Assembly (NCBI GenBank): GCA_902767465.1
Contig: CACXHM010000213.1
Span: forward strand, 1 to 10,162
Origin: an uncultured Bacteroidia bacterium
GTDB taxonomy: Bacteria > Bacteroidota > Bacteroidia > Bacteroidales > UBA932
Direction: 5' to 3'
Length of the DNA: 10,162 nt
Part shown: positions 1 to 6,002 of the stretch, piece by piece
How positions within the stretch are numbered: the first letter of the stretch is position 1
Layout: every line of letters begins with the position of its first letter
The notes under the pieces: generated by a model
Seen by the model: only the letters and a program-made list of their open reading frames with translations
The model's database searches: none
Told to the model about the DNA's origin: nothing
Program-made: the position numbers and the translations under genes

Positions 1-1
1 G

Positions 2-688
2 AACGTATTCAACGACTCCCACCCTTCGTACTGGCATAAGAATATAGGTGGATACTCTCCTGCAAAACTGCAGATATATCAGGAATACATAGAGAATCAT
101 CTGCAGGGCGATATCCGGGATCTTACTTCTGCACTAAAGGGTGCCAAGACCGTTGCCGAAGCGGAACAGGCACTTCCGTACCTTGACGGACTCGCGGCGC
201 TGAACTGCCGGTATATCATAATAGACGGCGATGCCGCGCCGCTGCGTTATCCCTATGCCAGGGGAAATGCCTGGTTCGAAGATACACCCTCAGATGACGT
301 TGCGTCCGCAAATCTTCCCCAGGAGGCAGGACAGCCCCTTTCCGGACAGGAAACAGAGGGAGACTTTGTGAGACTGGTCAGCTATGCCCCGAATCGCTTG
401 TGTTACGAATATTCGGCTTCTCGCGAGCGTAAAATGATTTTCAGCGAAGTTTACTATCCTGCCGGATGGAAACTTACACTGGATGATGGGGCGCAGGAAC
501 TGGAGATTTCACTAAGCGACGAGGTGCTCCGCAGCGCTGTCGTACCAGCCGGCAAGCATAGCCTGGAAATGAGATTCGAACCGGCCTCTTATGCGCGTGG
601 CGCAGCGATTTCCCGCGCGTGTTCCATCCTGCTGCTTCTGCTTGTGCTTGGAGCTGTCGCAGGTAAGCTGTGGAGTAAAAGTACTTGA
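2..688 (+). CDS. YfhO-family membrane protein, C-terminal part (5' end outside window)
   Basis: The frame is open from the first complete codon of the window to TGA at 686-688, giving 228 residues that are the C-terminal end of a much larger protein. It begins with N-V-F-N-D-S-H-P-S-Y-W-H-K and I-G-G-Y, and later has S-E-V-Y-Y-P-A-G-W-K, V-V-P-A-G-K-H-S and R-F-E-P. These are the landmarks of the extracytoplasmic C-terminal domain of Bacteroidota YfhO-like proteins. The protein ends with one hydrophobic helix (about residues 202-220, rich in Leu and Val) and a short basic tail, so the visible domain should sit outside the cytoplasmic membrane, anchored by that last helix. YfhO proteins are polytopic GT-C-like membrane proteins; the Bacillus member is implicated in glycosylating a cell-wall polymer. 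The substrate here is unknown. Internal GTG or ATG codons near 368 are not the start, because recognisable family sequence lies upstream of them. Confidence 0.85.
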   Translation, partial: NVFNDSHPSYWHKNIGGYSPAKLQIYQEYIENHLQGDIRDLTSALKGAKTVAEAEQALPYLDGLAALNCRYIIIDGDAAPLRYPYARGNAWFEDTPSDDVASANLPQEAGQPLSGQETEGDFVRLVSYAPNRLCYEYSASRERKMIFSEVYYPAGWKLTLDDGAQELEISLSDEVLRSAVVPAGKHSLEMRFEPASYARGAAISRACSILLLLLVLGAVAGKLWSKST

Positions 689-705
689 TTTACAACCGGT
701 TACAC

Positions 706-739
706 AAAATGTCTACCACGTTTTTACGGCAGACGTTTT
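706..739 (+). terminator. Possible weak hairpin terminator after the YfhO-family gene
   Basis: Positions 706-714 can pair with 731-739 as nine base pairs including one G-U wobble (aaaatgtct with agacgtttt), enclosing a 16-nt loop. The 3' arm itself ends in a T run. The hairpin starts 17 bp after the stop codon, so it could end the upstream transcript before ksgA. The stem is AT-rich and the loop is large, so stability is doubtful. The remainder of the 689-775 gap is AT-rich and probably holds the ksgA promoter, but only a degenerate box was found (766-773, TACATTTA, one mismatch to TAnnTTTG). Confidence 0.3.
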
Positions 740-775
740 AGGTAAATTATTGATTAATAGTTAATTACATTTAAC

Positions 776-1642
776 GTGGAAGTTAGGGCAAAAAAGGCGC
801 TGGGGCAGCATTTCCTTGTGGATCAGGGGGTCGCGAGGAAGATTGTTGCAGCGCTCGGCACCGACCTTCGGACGGGCAATACCAGTACCGGAATCCCCCA
901 GCGGGACACGGACGGCTCCCTTGCCGGTCGCGTTGGATACGACGTGCTGGAAATAGGTCCGGGGATGGGAGTGCTGACGCAGTACCTGCTTGAGCGCGAA
1001 GACATCAACCTTAAAATGGTAGAACTCGACGAAGAATCGGTAAACTACCTTCTGACACACTTCAACGGAATGCAGGGCAGGCTCTGGCAGGCCGACTATC
1101 TCAAACTCGACGTTCACCGGCTCTTCGACGGCCCCTACAGGATCATAGGTAACTTTCCATACAATATTTCTTCGCAGATCTTCTTCAAGATACTGGACGA
1201 TCACGAACTGGTGCCCGAGGTGGTTTGCATGATACAGAAAGAAGTGGCCGAACGCATTGCCGAAGGCCCGGGCAGCAAGACCTATGGGATTCTGAGTGTC
1301 TTGTTGCAGGCATGGTACGATATTGAATACCTGTTTACCGTGGAACCCGGAGCATTTGCGCCGCCGCCGAAAGTGAGGTCGGCAGTCATACGGCTACGGC
1401 GAAATGCACGGACAGATCTGCGAATAGACGAGAAGTTATTCCGCACCGTGGTAAAAACGGCATTTAACCAGCGGCGCAAGACGCTTCGCAACGCACTCAG
1501 GCCAATGCTCGATGCAGATGCTCCCGGATTTGCAGATTTTATTGCCAATCCTGTCTTCGACCTACGTGCCGAACGTCTTGGCGTTGAAGACTTCATTTCG
1601 CTTACCGCATCCTGCACCCCGTTCCTTAAATGCTCTCCATGA
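776..1642 (+). CDS. ksgA: 16S rRNA (adenine(1518)-N6/adenine(1519)-N6)-dimethyltransferase KsgA/RsmA
   Basis: This cytoplasmic enzyme transfers four methyl groups from S-adenosylmethionine to two adjacent adenosines in the 3' terminal helix of 16S rRNA during small-subunit maturation. The 288-residue protein opens with the family signature K-K-A-L-G-Q-H-F-L (residues 6-14). The SAM-binding motif is E-I-G-P-G-M-G (59-65), an acidic E-L-D follows the next strand (83-85), and the catalytic N-F-P-Y motif is at 126-129. The C-terminal domain has the conserved F-N-Q-R-R-K-T-L-R-N-A-L segment. The start is GTG at 776: the only in-frame triplets upstream before a stop at 758-760 are not usual starts, and the signature begins six residues later. 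No Shine-Dalgarno sequence is present. Residues about 29-53 are a Gly/Thr/Asp-rich stretch between the first helix and the SAM motif, longer than I expect for this family. dapB follows after 28 bp. Confidence 0.96.
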   Translation: MEVRAKKALGQHFLVDQGVARKIVAALGTDLRTGNTSTGIPQRDTDGSLAGRVGYDVLEIGPGMGVLTQYLLEREDINLKMVELDEESVNYLLTHFNGMQGRLWQADYLKLDVHRLFDGPYRIIGNFPYNISSQIFFKILDDHELVPEVVCMIQKEVAERIAEGPGSKTYGILSVLLQAWYDIEYLFTVEPGAFAPPPKVRSAVIRLRRNARTDLRIDEKLFRTVVKTAFNQRRKTLRNALRPMLDADAPGFADFIANPVFDLRAERLGVEDFISLTASCTPFLKCSP

Positions 1643-1655
1643 TGGCGTTTTTTTC

Positions 1656-1663
1656 TAATTTTG
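1656..1663 (+). promoter_or_regulatory. Candidate -7 promoter box (TAATTTTG) of dapBAD
   Basis: TAATTTTG matches the Bacteroidota primary-sigma -7 consensus TAnnTTTG exactly and ends 7 nt before the dapB ATG. No convincing TTTG -33 element lies at the expected distance upstream. If the box works, transcription starts about 4 nt before the ATG, giving an almost leaderless dapBAD mRNA. Read-through from ksgA is also possible because the gap is only 28 bp. Confidence 0.5.
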
Positions 1664-1670
1664 TGAAGTT

Positions 1671-2333
1671 ATGAAAGTCATTATAAGCGGCTATGGCCGG
1701 ATGGGCCACATGATCGAAAAAAAACTCGCATCCCACGGCATCGAACTGGTGCTGGCGAGCGAGGATATCTGTGCCACGCCAAAGGGAATTGCCAAGGAGT
1801 GCGTCTGCATCGACTTCACCACTCCGCAGGCCTTCCGCGAGAATTACAAGTTCATAGCCGCCAGCTTCAAGGCGGCGGTTATCGGCACCACCGGCTGGAA
1901 CGATATCCAGGCCGAAGTCATAAGAGAATTCGAAGACCATGGAACTCCCATGATTTACGCTTCCAATTTCTCAATCGGAGTAAACGCCCTGTTTGCAGCC
2001 GTGGAAAGAACAGCAAAAGTGCTGAAAGGCAGAGGTTATACTCCTCATATCACCGAAACCCATCACATCCATAAACTGGATGCCCCGAGCGGCACCGCAA
2101 AAAGCCTTGGCGCCCTTGTATGCAAGGAGCTTGGCTCGGAGCCGCAGATTGATTCCATACGCGAAGGGGAAGTTCCCGGAATCCATACCGTTGAGTTCGT
2201 CTCCGAAGCCGACCGTCTCAGTTTCACCCACGAAGCCTTCTCCAGGGAAGGACTCGCCGAAGGGGCCGTTGCAGCCGCGCTGCTCACCGACGGGCTCGAG
2301 GGTGTTCACGAATTTAAAGACCTTATATTATGA
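1671..2333 (+). CDS. dapB: 4-hydroxy-tetrahydrodipicolinate reductase DapB
   Basis: DapB reduces the DapA product, 4-hydroxy-tetrahydrodipicolinate, to tetrahydrodipicolinate with NAD(P)H in the lysine/diaminopimelate pathway. The 220-residue protein begins with a Rossmann dinucleotide motif, G-Y-G-R-M-G (7-12), and has G-T-T-G-W at 72-76. The DapB signature E-T-H-H-I-H-K-L-D-A-P-S-G-T-A lies at 129-143. Within it, H131/H132 and K135 are the expected catalytic and substrate-binding residues, and the S-G-T segment binds the dicarboxylate. At 220 residues it is clearly shorter than the E. coli enzyme (273), as is usual for compact Bacteroidota forms, but no key motif is missing. The ATG at 1671 directly precedes the Rossmann strand and follows a TAATTTTG promoter box. 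The stop overlaps the dapA start by 4 bp (ATGA), so translation of the two is probably coupled. Confidence 0.96.
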   Translation: MKVIISGYGRMGHMIEKKLASHGIELVLASEDICATPKGIAKECVCIDFTTPQAFRENYKFIAASFKAAVIGTTGWNDIQAEVIREFEDHGTPMIYASNFSIGVNALFAAVERTAKVLKGRGYTPHITETHHIHKLDAPSGTAKSLGALVCKELGSEPQIDSIREGEVPGIHTVEFVSEADRLSFTHEAFSREGLAEGAVAAALLTDGLEGVHEFKDLIL

Positions 2334-3202
2334 CAGGATTTAAAGGTTGCGGAACTGCACTGTTCACACCGTTCAAATACGGAAAACCCGACCTTGACGC
2401 AATGGCAAGGTGCGTGCGGTGCCAGGTAAAGGCCGGCATCGACTTTCTTGTGCCGCTCGGCACGACGGGAGAAACTCCAACCCTGAGCGACGAAGAAAAA
2501 CTCGACGTTTACCGCTGCACAAGGGAAAATGCAGGAGGAGTACCCGTTGTGGTAGGAGTCGGCACAAACAGCGTAACCGGCACGTTGGCGAATATTCGCC
2601 TGCTCAAAGATGCAGATGCCTTTCTGGTAGTTGCTCCGTACTATAACAAACCACCGCAGAGGGGCATGTACGAATACTTCAAGGCCATTGCAGGAGAAAC
2701 CGACAAACCGATTATCCTCTACAACGTCCCGGGCCGCACCGGATCCAACATTGAGGCCGAAACGACCCTCCGGCTTGCTTCCGATGTGTCCAATATCGTG
2801 GCTGTAAAAGAGGCGTCGGGCAAGCTGGACCAGATTTATGCCATTCTCGACGGACGTCCGGAAGGGTTTTCCGTGCTCAGCGGCAACGATGACGACACTT
2901 TCAAGTTAATGAGCAAAGGCGCCGACGGAGTTATCTCTGTCGCATCCAACGTGGTTCCGGCGATGATGGCGGAATTCGTGCATGCGATGCAGGATGGGCA
3001 GTTCGGCAGGGCGGAAGACCTGGACAGGAAAATGTCTGCCCTCTTCAAAAACCTCTTTATCGAACCCAACCCTATACCGGGAAAAGCCGCAATGGCGCTT
3101 CTGGGCCAGATGGAAAATTCTCTCAGGCTTCCGCTTGTGTCAGCTACTCCCGACACTGTTGCTCTGATGAAAGAAACCCTTGAAAACCTGAATATCTTAT
3201 GA
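2330..3202 (+). CDS. dapA: 4-hydroxy-tetrahydrodipicolinate synthase DapA
   Basis: DapA condenses pyruvate with L-aspartate-4-semialdehyde, the committed step to diaminopimelate and lysine. The 290-residue protein has the normal family length and forms a single TIM barrel of the NAL/DHDPS superfamily. Visible motifs are G-T-T-G-E (44-48, pyruvate-binding threonines), Y-Y-N-K-P-P (104-109), Y-N-V-P-G-R-T-G (131-138, with catalytic Tyr131 and substrate-binding Arg136), the Schiff-base lysine K160 in V-A-V-K-E-A-S-G, and G-N-D-D (185-188). The start overlaps the dapB stop by 4 bp and the stop overlaps the dapD start by 4 bp, making this the middle gene of a translationally coupled trio. In many bacteria DapA is inhibited by lysine, but residue-level feedback control cannot be judged from the sequence alone. 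Confidence 0.97.
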   Translation: MTGFKGCGTALFTPFKYGKPDLDAMARCVRCQVKAGIDFLVPLGTTGETPTLSDEEKLDVYRCTRENAGGVPVVVGVGTNSVTGTLANIRLLKDADAFLVVAPYYNKPPQRGMYEYFKAIAGETDKPIILYNVPGRTGSNIEAETTLRLASDVSNIVAVKEASGKLDQIYAILDGRPEGFSVLSGNDDDTFKLMSKGADGVISVASNVVPAMMAEFVHAMQDGQFGRAEDLDRKMSALFKNLFIEPNPIPGKAAMALLGQMENSLRLPLVSATPDTVALMKETLENLNIL

Positions 3203-3966
3203 GCGAGATAAACCTTGAAAGATTCAACGAAGTAATGGATGCCCTGGAACGGGGTGAAATCCGCGTGGCCGAGAAGATCGACGGTGTCTGGAAAGTGAAC
3301 AGCTGGGTCAAGGAAGTGATTCTGGCTGGATTCAAGCTTGGGGCTATTGTGGAAATGCCAGGAGGTTTTCTCGACAAAGACACCTTCCCGGTAAGAAAGT
3401 TCCGCCCTGAAGACGGCGTTCGTTTCGTCCCTGGCGGGAGCGCGGTCAGGCGTGGAGCATACATGGCACCCGGCAGCATCATAATGCCACCCGCCTATGT
3501 AAATGTGGGAGCGTATGTTGATTCCGGCACGATGGTGGATTCGCATGTCACCATCGGGTCCTGCGCACAGGTTGGAAAAAACGTGCATGTCTCGGCATCC
3601 ACCCAGATAGGCGGAGTGCTGGAACCCGCCGGAGCAACTCCCACCATCATAGAAGACGGAGCCTTCGTGGGAGGCAACTGCGGCATCTATGAAGGCACAA
3701 TCGTGCAGGAAGGAGCCGTGATAGCCAGCGGAGTAATCATCACCTCCTCAACCGCAATCTATGATGCGGTGAACGGAGATTTTATCCGCCGAAACGAGGA
3801 AGGCCGCATAGTGGTACCACGCGGAGCCGTGGTGGTAAGCGGAAGCAAGCCCATCGTAAAAGGTCCTGCAGCCGAAGCCGGAGTACACCTCTACTGCCCC
3901 GTAATCATCAAATATCGCGACGACAAGACAGCGGGAAGCGTACGGTTGGAGGAGTTGTTGCGGTAA
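3199..3966 (+). CDS. dapD: 2,3,4,5-tetrahydropyridine-2,6-dicarboxylate N-succinyltransferase DapD
   Basis: DapD acylates tetrahydrodipicolinate with succinyl-CoA, opening the succinylase branch of diaminopimelate synthesis. The 255-residue protein has a helical N-terminal domain (about 1-75, including R-V-A-E-K-I-D-G at 22-29). A left-handed beta-helix of hexapeptide repeats follows (about 85-215), then a short C-terminal domain. Residues 98-141 (P-A-Y-V-N-V-G-A-Y-V-D, G-T-M-V-D, I-G-S-C-A-Q-V-G-K-N-V-H, I-G-G-V-L-E-P) follow E. coli-type DapD closely, as does T-I-I-E-D at 149-153. This argues for the succinyl enzyme rather than the shorter acetyl type (DapH). D114 and E165 occupy the conserved M-V-D and E-G acidic positions. 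It starts within the dapA stop (ATGA overlap) and is the last gene of the trio; a convergent GH2 gene ends 6 bp after its TAA. No aminotransferase, desuccinylase or epimerase gene is present nearby. Confidence 0.93.
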   Translation: MSEINLERFNEVMDALERGEIRVAEKIDGVWKVNSWVKEVILAGFKLGAIVEMPGGFLDKDTFPVRKFRPEDGVRFVPGGSAVRRGAYMAPGSIIMPPAYVNVGAYVDSGTMVDSHVTIGSCAQVGKNVHVSASTQIGGVLEPAGATPTIIEDGAFVGGNCGIYEGTIVQEGAVIASGVIITSSTAIYDAVNGDFIRRNEEGRIVVPRGAVVVSGSKPIVKGPAAEAGVHLYCPVIIKYRDDKTAGSVRLEELLR

Positions 3967-3970
3967 CAGT

Positions 3971-3992
3971 CCCTATTCTATCCAGAATGGGG
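3971..3992 (+). terminator. Hairpin across the dapD/GH2 convergent junction
   Basis: In plus-strand RNA, 3971-3979 (ccctattct) pairs with 3984-3992 (agaatgggg) as nine base pairs with one U-G wobble, closed by the tetraloop ATCC. The hairpin begins 5 nt after the dapD stop and contains the last codons and stop of the convergent GH2 gene. No T run follows, so intrinsic termination is uncertain; it could instead protect the 3' end of the dapBAD mRNA. On the minus strand the wobble becomes an A-C mismatch, so the fold favours the plus-strand transcript. Confidence 0.4.
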
Positions 3993-5907
3993 TAGAAATC
4001 ACATCCTGATTGATGACGCACAGTTCCTCTGCGGGCAGTTTTTCCAGACGATCATAGGTCATAAGCCCGTTGATCTCGATTTCTACGTCGGTAGTCTGTG
4101 TATAAACCGCTGCAGCGCATCCCGTGGTGATGAAAACCTTCAGGCGGTCGGCAAACAACCTGTAACGCTGCATGACTTCTTCAGGAGATGAGCACAGGCC
4201 GGCATATCCCCAGTTCTTGCCCGTAGGACGCCATATATGCCCGGAAACTGGATATCCTATTCCTCCGTATTCTCCAAGGACATTTACCATGCGCCTCTCA
4301 AACACGTTCATCATGGGTTCGGGATAATGATGTGCATCCAATATGTCTCCACAAAGATGGTAGTTGCCTCCTGAGGCCTCGTTTACCGGCCGGGTAGGAT
4401 CCTGTTCTTTTGTAAAACGAACCACCTTCTCTGTCTCGAACTGCCCCCAGCCCTCGTTGAACGGCACCCATACGGTTATGCACGGATGACCCTTGAGGCA
4501 GGAGAGTATTTCCCCCCATTCTTTGTAAAAATTCTGCTTCCACTTTTCGGGCACCACGCAGTCGGTACCGCCTATGAAAGAATCGTTGGGCCAGTTGTTC
4601 ATCTGCCCGGCTGCAACATCGGCGGGACGCCCGAAGTTGGCGGTCTTGTTATGGTCGGCGATGCATGGCATATCCTGCCATACCATTATGCCGAGCACAT
4701 CGCACCAGTAATACCAGCGCGCCGGCTCAACCTTGATATGCTTGCGTATCATGTTGAAACCCCACTCCCTGGTCTTTTCGATATCGTAGCGAAGAGCCTC
4801 GTCAGTAGGTGCGGTATAAAGGCCGTCAGGCCACCAGCCCTGATCAAGGGGGCCGAACTGGAAGAGTGGCTTATTGTTCAGGAACAGTCTCATATACCCG
4901 TTCTTGACACCCTTATGCGCAGAGTATGCATCGGTAGAACGCGCGGCGGATATCTTCCGGAAAGCGGTATATCCCTGAACCTTGTCTATGGTTTTCCCGT
5001 TTCGTGAGACCTCTATTTCCAGTCCATACAGATAGGGAGATGCGGGCGACCACAACTTGGGAGAGGTCAGTTCGAGAACTGCTTCGGGACCGTTCGCAGA
5101 ACAGAGCACAGATGAGGACGGCTTCTCCGGATTGTACCCTACTCCTCCTTCGAGAAGACGCACCGTAACCACATCACCGGAGGCAAGGTTCTCCGCATCT
5201 ACCTTTACGTTCAATCTTCCGGAGTCAATGTCGGGAGCGGCGTAATATGATTTGACACGAGTCTGCGGCACAGCCTCCATCCACACCGTCTGCCAGATGC
5301 CGGTTACGGATGTATACCATATGCCCTGGGGCATCTTCACCTGTTTTCCACGAGGCTGCCAACTCTGGTCGGCGGCATCAATCACTTTCACCCTGATTTT
5401 CTGGGATCCGCTCTTCTTGAGGGCGGAAGTGATATCGAATCCGAACGGGGTGTATCCTCCGGTGTGCTCGCCAACTTTGCTGCCGTTCACCCAGACCTCG
5501 GTGCGCCAGTCCACCGCACCGAAATTAAGCATCACCCTTTTACCTTTCCAACTGCGGGGCAAAGAAAAACTGCGCTCATACCAAAGGGCTTCATCCACAC
5601 CCACTTCACGTTTGACGCCGGACAGTGAGGATTCAACTGCGAACGGAACCAGAATCTTTCCGTCGGGGGCTTTCCATTCTGAATTTCCGGGCAATATTGC
5701 ATAATCCCAAAGTCCGTTCAGGTTCAACCAGCCTTCCCGCACCATTTCGGGACGGGGATATTCAGGAAGAACTGCGGCGGGATTCACTTCCGCAGCCCAT
5801 CTGGTTTTTATATCATCACCTGCAGGCGCCCATACCGGGCCGCGGGCAGCAGGAACCTGGAGTGCCATCATGCATCCGGTAACCAGAACTGTAAGGATCT
5901 TTTTCAT
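3973..5907 (-). CDS. Exported glycoside hydrolase family 2 protein (beta-galactosidase/beta-glucuronidase-like)
   Basis: This is a retaining beta-glycosidase of family GH2, 644 residues from ATG 5905-5907. The N-terminus M-K-K-I-L-T-V-L-V followed by V-P-A-A-R-G is a Sec signal peptide, so the enzyme acts in the periplasm or at the envelope. Domains in order are a sugar-binding jelly roll (about 50-210, with W-V-N-G at 139-142), an immunoglobulin-like sandwich (about 215-320) and a TIM barrel (about 335-640). The acid/base glutamate is E485 in W-V-P-F-N-E-G-W-G, and the nucleophile is probably E546 in G-E-Y-G-G. F-N-M-I-R-K-H (384-390) is the GH2 barrel signature. There are no extra LacZ-type C-terminal domains. 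The true substrate cannot be read from sequence; galactoside, glucuronide or another beta-glycoside are all possible. The longer start at 5958 is unlikely because it would bury the signal peptide and the promoter box. No SusC/SusD pair is adjacent. Confidence 0.9.
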   Translation of the reverse strand: MKKILTVLVTGCMMALQVPAARGPVWAPAGDDIKTRWAAEVNPAAVLPEYPRPEMVREGWLNLNGLWDYAILPGNSEWKAPDGKILVPFAVESSLSGVKREVGVDEALWYERSFSLPRSWKGKRVMLNFGAVDWRTEVWVNGSKVGEHTGGYTPFGFDITSALKKSGSQKIRVKVIDAADQSWQPRGKQVKMPQGIWYTSVTGIWQTVWMEAVPQTRVKSYYAAPDIDSGRLNVKVDAENLASGDVVTVRLLEGGVGYNPEKPSSSVLCSANGPEAVLELTSPKLWSPASPYLYGLEIEVSRNGKTIDKVQGYTAFRKISAARSTDAYSAHKGVKNGYMRLFLNNKPLFQFGPLDQGWWPDGLYTAPTDEALRYDIEKTREWGFNMIRKHIKVEPARWYYWCDVLGIMVWQDMPCIADHNKTANFGRPADVAAGQMNNWPNDSFIGGTDCVVPEKWKQNFYKEWGEILSCLKGHPCITVWVPFNEGWGQFETEKVVRFTKEQDPTRPVNEASGGNYHLCGDILDAHHYPEPMMNVFERRMVNVLGEYGGIGYPVSGHIWRPTGKNWGYAGLCSSPEEVMQRYRLFADRLKVFITTGCAAAVYTQTTDVEIEINGLMTYDRLEKLPAEELCVINQDVISTPFWIE

Positions 5908-5912
5908 AAAGA

Positions 5913-5942
5913 CAAATATAATCATTTTCCATTCGTCACAAA
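5913..5942 (-). promoter_or_regulatory. Promoter of the GH2 gene (TTTG, 18 bp, TATATTTG)
   Basis: On the minus strand TTTG (5942-5939) and TATATTTG (5920-5913) are separated by 18 bp. This closely fits the Bacteroidota -33 TTTG and -7 TAnnTTTG elements, with spacing about 1 bp shorter than the usual 19-21. The -7 box ends 5 nt before the ATG at 5907, predicting a leader of only about 2-3 nt. It also supports 5907 as the start, since the longer open frame would place the start upstream of its own promoter. Confidence 0.6.
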
Positions 5943-5960
5943 CATGCTGCAACGACACTT

Positions 5961-5990
5961 TAAACGACCACTCAAAAGATTGAATTGTCG
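5961..5990 (-). terminator. Candidate terminator of the mutS-glycosyltransferase unit
   Basis: On the minus strand, starting 12 nt after the glycosyltransferase stop, a hairpin forms between 5990-5980 and 5975-5965. Its arms are CGACAATTCAA and TTGAGTGGTCG: 10 pairs including one G-U wobble, plus one internal A-G mismatch. The loop is TCTT and the hairpin is followed immediately by TTTA. The U run is short, as is common in this phylum. It lies between the glycosyltransferase and the GH2 promoter, so it would insulate the two transcription units. Confidence 0.5.
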
Positions 5991-6002
5991 AACATCACGC
6001 TC

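Noticed and set aside
694..701. Palindrome aaccggtt after the YfhO-family gene
   Set aside because: An isolated 8-bp palindrome with no second copy or adjacent operator-like half sites; likely chance.
766..773. TACATTTA as the ksgA -7 box
   Set aside because: One mismatch to TAnnTTTG, only 2 nt from the GTG and no -33 element at a suitable distance; not strong enough to list as a promoter.
2836..3588. Antisense open frame of 250 codons opposite dapA/dapD
   Set aside because: It lies entirely opposite highly conserved coding sequence, crosses the dapA/dapD junction, shows no recognisable domain and has no promoter box before it; long shadow frames are expected in GC-rich codon-biased genes.
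4486..5007. Plus-strand open frame of 173 codons inside the GH2 gene
   Set aside because: It is opposite the conserved GH2 barrel, including catalytic regions, and the translation has no family features.
5908..5958. Longer start (ATG 5958) for the GH2 protein
   Set aside because: The extra 17 residues would place charged residues before a typical M-K-K signal peptide and would contain the TTTG/TATATTTG promoter within the coding region.
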